Origin: Candidatus Sericytochromatia bacterium
GTDB lineage: Bacteria > Cyanobacteriota > Sericytochromatia > JACMPN01
DNA: 8,764 bases
NCBI GenBank assembly: GCA_014377495.1
Contig: JACMPN010000166.1
Location: 1-8,764 of the forward strand
Direction of reading: 5' to 3'
Below, piece after piece: positions 6,290-8,764 of this stretch. Positions within the stretch are counted from its first letter, which is position 1. Each line of letters starts with the position of its first letter. A program made the position numbers and the translations under genes. The notes below the pieces were generated by a model. That model worked only from the letters and a program-made list of their open reading frames with translations. It made no database searches and was not told where the DNA came from.

Positions 6290-6904
6290 TTATCCGGCCA
6301 TCACCTCGATCGGGGTGATGCGGATCGTCGGCGTCGTGATCAGGTCGGCCCGACGCTCCCGGATCGGCTTGATCGCCGTCAGCTCCACGCGCATCTCGAC
6401 GACCGCATTGCGCAGGAAGTGCATGGCGTGCTGGATCTCCTGCTCGGTGCGGCCGGCCACGGCCCGCCGGTCCATGATCAGCTCGATGACGTCCGTCCGC
6501 CAGTCGCCCCGGTAGCCGTAATCGGCTCGCCAATAGGCCGGCTGCGCGAAGTATCCGAAGCTGGCAGGGAAGTACTGGCGCACGTGGGTCGGGTCCGCAA
6601 AGGCCTCGTCATGCGCCCCGTGGGGCACGCGCACGATCGCCTTGGCCCCGTTTTTGGCGACCCGGTGCAGCTCCTGCATCAGGGACAGCGGGTGCTGCAG
6701 GTGTTCGATGATGTGCTCGGCCAGGATCATCGTGAAATGGTTGTCCGGCAACGGTAGGGGCACGTCGTCACACCGGTCCAGGTCCGCCACGATATCGACG
6801 CCGGGCTGAGCGATCCGGTCGACGTTGACACAGCCTTTCAGGCTGTTGGCACCGCAACCGAGGTGGAGTTTCTGAGGCCAGGTCTTGGCTTCGGGGTCGG
6901 ACAT
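6290..6904 (-). CDS. Class I SAM-dependent methyltransferase
   Basis: The 204-residue protein has a Methyltransf_11-type Rossmann fold. LHLGCGANSL (13-22) is the SAM-binding motif I. NVDR (D29) supplies the acidic residue for the ribose. DIVADLD (37-43) and LPLPDNHFTMILAEHIIEHL (50-69) are motifs II-IV, and ADPTHVRQYF (103-112) is a block common in methyltransferases of polysaccharide and natural-product clusters. The substrate cannot be told. The domain fills the protein, with a short Arg/Thr-rich C-terminal tail (RRADLITTPTIRITPIE). ATG 6904 follows GAGGAA by 8-9 nt; GTG 6910 is too near that site. It converges on the amidase gene over 46 nt and is divergent from the DNA methyltransferase across a long intergenic region. 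A link to the glycan genes at the left end is possible but rests only on being in the same window. Confidence 0.85.
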   Translation of the reverse strand: MSDPEAKTWPQKLHLGCGANSLKGCVNVDRIAQPGVDIVADLDRCDDVPLPLPDNHFTMILAEHIIEHLQHPLSLMQELHRVAKNGAKAIVRVPHGAHDEAFADPTHVRQYFPASFGYFAQPAYWRADYGYRGDWRTDVIELIMDRRAVAGRTEQEIQHAMHFLRNAVVEMRVELTAIKPIRERRADLITTPTIRITPIEVMAG

Positions 6905-7124
6905 GAGCACGATTCCTCGTTCGGACTGCAGATGGGGCGATTGACCTCAGGGTAACGTCTGGTCGCCAGGTCGGCCATCCTGAGGGCGTGTCGCGCGCGG
7001 CAGCCGGATTTCAAAAACGCCTTGTCCGCCGCGTCTGCCCGCAACCAAGCAAGCGATCGGCGTCTATTTCTGATCAAGTACTGCCATGCGGAAGCCTGTT
7101 TAAACGGGACTTTGCGAAAATCTT

Positions 7125-7140
7125 TGTGTGATCCGTCACA
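7125..7140. promoter_or_regulatory. CRP/FNR-like palindrome, first copy
   Basis: TGTGT-GATCCG-TCACA matches nine of ten consensus bases of the CRP half-sites TGTGA-N6-TCACA. The same bases also read as a perfect TGTGA-N4-TCACA palindrome (7127-7140). The bound protein, if any, is unknown; no CRP-family gene is in view. Confidence 0.35.
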
Positions 7141-7382
7141 AGTGGGGCTGAAGGCGCGTTTTCGCGCGCTTTTGGCGATTTCGGCCGGGTTGGATTCCAT
7201 CCCTGGCGGGGTGAGGCGGGGCGGGGGATTCAGCGGAGCTTGCTTGGCATTACGACAGGCGGAGCGCGCGTTTGCGCGGTTTGGCGTGGATGAGGCAGGC
7301 GCTCGGCATAAATGGGCAATTCTCACAGACGATTTGCGTGCATTCTTGGATGATGAGCCTTGTTGGCCTGGAACGGTTGAGA

Positions 7383-7398
7383 TGTGAGTATTCGCACA
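7383..7398. promoter_or_regulatory. CRP/FNR-like palindrome, second copy, upstream of the DNA methyltransferase
   Basis: TGTGA-GTATTC-GCACA matches nine of ten consensus half-site bases with the correct 6-nt spacing. Like the first copy it continues into AGT. It lies about 90 nt before the GTG start of the DNA methyltransferase, a plausible activator or repressor position. Confidence 0.4.
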
Positions 7399-7476
7399 AG
7401 TCTCCGACGTTTTAAGGGCCGGACAGAATGCAGCGATGTCGCTTCCGGGATTTCCGGGGCCGGCACCAGCGCCATG

Positions 7477-7482
7477 AGGAGG
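7477..7482 (+). promoter_or_regulatory. Ribosome-binding site fixing the GTG start of the DNA methyltransferase
   Basis: A perfect AGGAGG lies 5 nt before GTG 7488. The upstream in-frame ATG at 7428 has no such site, so the shorter product is preferred. Confidence 0.85.
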
Positions 7483-7487
7483 CCGCA

Positions 7488-8432
7488 GTGGGCACGAAAA
7501 CCGCCAAGTTCGGGGTCGGCAAACGGGAAAGCCATGATTCATCTGCGTTTTACGAACGCCGGCTGCAGCAGATCGCTTTGTCCGACGAGACGACGATCGT
7601 CCGCAGCGACGTGCGGAACCGGATCCTGACCACGACGGCGGAGAACATGAGCGATCTGGCCTCGAACAGTGTGGCCCTCATGATCACCTCACCGCCCTAT
7701 CATGTCGGCAAAGAGTATGACAGTGACAGCTCCTTCGAGGAGTTCCTGGTCATGCTCCGCCAGGTGTTCAAGGAGACCTACCGGGTCCTGGAGCCGGGCG
7801 GCCGGGCCGTGATCAACGTCGCCAACCTCGGCCGGCGTCCCTATGTGCCCCTGAGCCACCACGTGACGCAGATGATGCTCGAGCTGGGTTTTTTCATGCG
7901 GGGCGAAGTCATCTGGCAAAAAGCCAAAGGCGCCGGCGGCAGCTGCGCCTGGGGTAGCTGGCGCTCGCCCAGCAACCCGACCTTCCGTGACCTGCACGAG
8001 TACATCCTCTGCTTTTCCAAGGGGCGTTTCGAGCGCATGCACCGGCCCGGCCGGGCGACGATCAGCAAAGAAGACTTCATGCGGGACACCCTGTCCATCT
8101 GGGACATCCCGCCCGAGTCGGCCAAGCGGGTGGCCCATCCCGCCCCGTTCCCGGTCGAGCTGCCCCGGCGCCTGATCAACCTCTACACCTTCGAGAACGA
8201 CCTCGTCCTCGATCCGTTTATGGGTTCGGGCAGCACGGCCGTCGCCGCCGTCGAACTCGGCCGGGACTATGTCGGCTACGAGATCAACGCCCAGTATGCC
8301 GCCGCCGCTGAAGACCGGATCCGCAACACGGCCCGGGTGATCAGTGACGTCGAGGCCGCCCCGGACGCCGCGGTGATCCACCCGATCACCACCCGCACCA
8401 AACGCCAGAAGCTTAAGCTGGCCGAAGGCTAA
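7488..8432 (+). CDS. Beta-class site-specific DNA methyltransferase (N4-cytosine or N6-adenine)
   Basis: The 314-residue enzyme transfers a methyl group from SAM to an exocyclic amine in a specific DNA sequence. Catalytic motif IV is ITSPPYHVG (TSPPY at 67-71). SAM-binding motif I comes later, LDPFMGSGSTAVAA (241-254), followed by YVGYEIN (261-267). Motif IV before motif I is the beta-class order. TSPPY is commonest in N4-cytosine enzymes, but N6-adenine cannot be excluded. The region between (about 110-215, including CAWGSWRSPSNPTFRDLHEYILCFSKG split at 153-179) should hold target recognition. The short N-terminus KFGVGKRESHDSSAFYERRL (7-26) is typical of a widespread group of such methylases. 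GTG 7488 is fixed by AGGAGG. No endonuclease gene adjoins it in view, so it may be an orphan regulatory methylase. It ends in a strong terminator. Confidence 0.92.
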   Translation: MGTKTAKFGVGKRESHDSSAFYERRLQQIALSDETTIVRSDVRNRILTTTAENMSDLASNSVALMITSPPYHVGKEYDSDSSFEEFLVMLRQVFKETYRVLEPGGRAVINVANLGRRPYVPLSHHVTQMMLELGFFMRGEVIWQKAKGAGGSCAWGSWRSPSNPTFRDLHEYILCFSKGRFERMHRPGRATISKEDFMRDTLSIWDIPPESAKRVAHPAPFPVELPRRLINLYTFENDLVLDPFMGSGSTAVAAVELGRDYVGYEINAQYAAAAEDRIRNTARVISDVEAAPDAAVIHPITTRTKRQKLKLAEG

Positions 8433-8440
8433 ACACCGCC

Positions 8441-8475
8441 AAAACGGGCCCCGAACGATCGTCGGGGCCCGTTTT
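8441..8475. terminator. Bidirectional terminator between the DNA methyltransferase and the HExxH gene
   Basis: A perfect 14-bp stem (AAAACGGGCCCCGA, 8441-8454, with TCGGGGCCCGTTTT, 8462-8475) closes a 7-nt loop. A-runs and T-runs at the two ends serve both strands. It is 8 nt after the methyltransferase TAA and 45 nt after the stop of the convergent minus-strand gene. Confidence 0.92.
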
Positions 8476-8520
8476 GCATGGCATCGCTTGCTTTATGCTG
8501 CTATAGACGTTCGAACTGCC

Positions 8521-8763
8521 TCATTGCCGCCTGATTGTAGGCGTCGTGCCGAAGGCCATCTGGAACTGGGCGGCGTGACGGGTCTCATGGAGGAGCTGGA
8601 GCAAAGGGGCGCATGGGTCCGTCTCTTTGGCCCGAGCCGCCGGGTAGAGATGCACCTTGCCCGTGCCGGGAAGCTGGGTGTCACAGCCTTTCATGAGGGA
8701 GATGGCATTGCGGGTGCCTTTTACCGAGCCGAGTGGGTATGGTGGGTGCTGGCGGGACTGGTC
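8521..8763 (-). CDS. C-terminal end of a putative HExxH zinc metallopeptidase, cut by window edge
   Basis: A minus-strand frame enters from the right edge and stays open for 80 residues to TGA at 8523-8521. Counting from the edge, residues 36-41 (KVHLYP) precede LLQLLHETRHAAQFQMAFG (54-72). HETRH (59-63) is an HExxH zinc-protease signature in a helix, preceded by hydrophobic LLQLL and followed by AAQ. The pattern 'beta strand, then LLHExRHA.Q' is typical of small zincin-like domains in hypothetical bacterial proteins. HExxH supplies two zinc histidines and the catalytic glutamate. No clear third ligand follows within the 17 residues left, so it may lie upstream, outside the window, or be absent. 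The rest of the gene is not visible; signal peptide, length and substrate are unknown. Codon use (C/G in third positions) fits the neighbouring genes. Confidence 0.6.
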   Translation of the reverse strand, partial: DQSRQHPPYPLGSVKGTRNAISLMKGCDTQLPGTGKVHLYPAARAKETDPCAPLLQLLHETRHAAQFQMAFGTTPTIRRQ

Positions 8764-8764
8764 A

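Larger units (their letters stand above)
6905..7487. other. 583-bp gene-free divergent region
   Basis: No frame here looks like a real gene; the open frames on both strands lack a family pattern and a good start. Visible structure: an 8-base palindrome GTTTAAAC (7098-7105), two CRP-like sites (7125-7140 and 7383-7398), and two small GC hairpins (7154-7167 and 7265-7278) each followed by a T-rich TTTGGCG. The composition is less GC-rich and less codon-like than the neighbouring genes. It may hold both promoters or the remains of a lost gene. Confidence 0.55.

Noticed and set aside
7022..7387. Plus-strand open frame of 121 codons in the 583-bp gap
   Set aside because: It has a TTG start without a ribosome-binding site, codon use unlike the neighbours and no recognisable pattern. 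A decayed or foreign gene cannot be fully excluded.
6838..7542. Minus-strand open frame of 234 codons across the divergent region
   Set aside because: It overlaps the starts of both flanking genes, is rich in Arg/Pro/Ser/Cys and shows no domain; its start is inside the DNA methyltransferase gene.
1..8764. CRISPR arrays, tRNA or rRNA genes, insertion sequences, integrase or attachment sites
   Set aside because: No regularly spaced repeats, no cloverleaf-like segments with TTCRANY arms, no transposase-like protein and no long terminal repeats were seen on either strand.
1..8764. A new defence island or multigene system
   Set aside because: The DNA methyltransferase, UvsE and HExxH fragment could suggest one, but they lie in separate transcription units with alternating strands, and no nuclease, helicase or NTPase partner is visible.

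Overview
The window is 8.8 kb of GC-rich bacterial DNA (roughly 60% GC or more by eye) with short intergenic gaps, strong Shine-Dalgarno sequences, GTG as well as ATG starts, and long perfect-stem terminators. Two proteins have lipobox signal peptides (lipoprotein processing) and one is a peptidoglycan amidase, so this is a walled bacterium. The phylum cannot be fixed from the sequence. I see no rRNA, tRNA, CRISPR array, transposase, integrase or phage structural gene.

Layout from left to right: (1) A minus-strand pair, a PLP-dependent DegT/DnrJ/EryC1-type sugar aminotransferase followed 15 nt later by a FemAB/GNAT-like acyltransferase that runs off the left edge. This looks like a cell-surface glycan or nucleotide-sugar cassette. 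(2) A plus-strand lipoprotein of unknown family, divergent from that pair. (3) A minus-strand protein that resembles zinc-dependent phospholipase C in its C-terminal third; it converges on the lipoprotein gene across two adjacent perfect hairpins. (4) A minus-strand UV damage endonuclease (uvsE/UVDE). (5) Divergent from it, a plus-strand lipoprotein N-acetylmuramoyl-L-alanine amidase (Amidase_2). (6) A convergent minus-strand class I SAM methyltransferase. (7) A 583-bp gene-free divergent region with palindromic sites. (8) A plus-strand beta-class DNA methyltransferase (N4-cytosine or N6-adenine) with a GTG start, ending in a strong bidirectional terminator. (9) At the right edge, the last 80 residues of a minus-strand protein with an HExxH zinc-protease motif.

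Apart from the aminotransferase/acyltransferase pair, the genes sit singly with alternating orientation and do not form one operon or an obvious defence island. The main themes are the cell envelope (glycan pair, two lipoproteins, amidase) and DNA (UV repair, DNA methylation). No restriction enzyme accompanies the DNA methyltransferase within view. The least understood parts are the phospholipase-like protein without a signal peptide, the orphan lipoprotein, the HExxH fragment, and several intergenic structures: a 22-bp perfect hairpin with a UNCG-type loop, a leader hairpin covering the aminotransferase ribosome-binding site, CRP-like palindromes, and phased direct repeats. I found no convincing evidence of a complete new multigene system.
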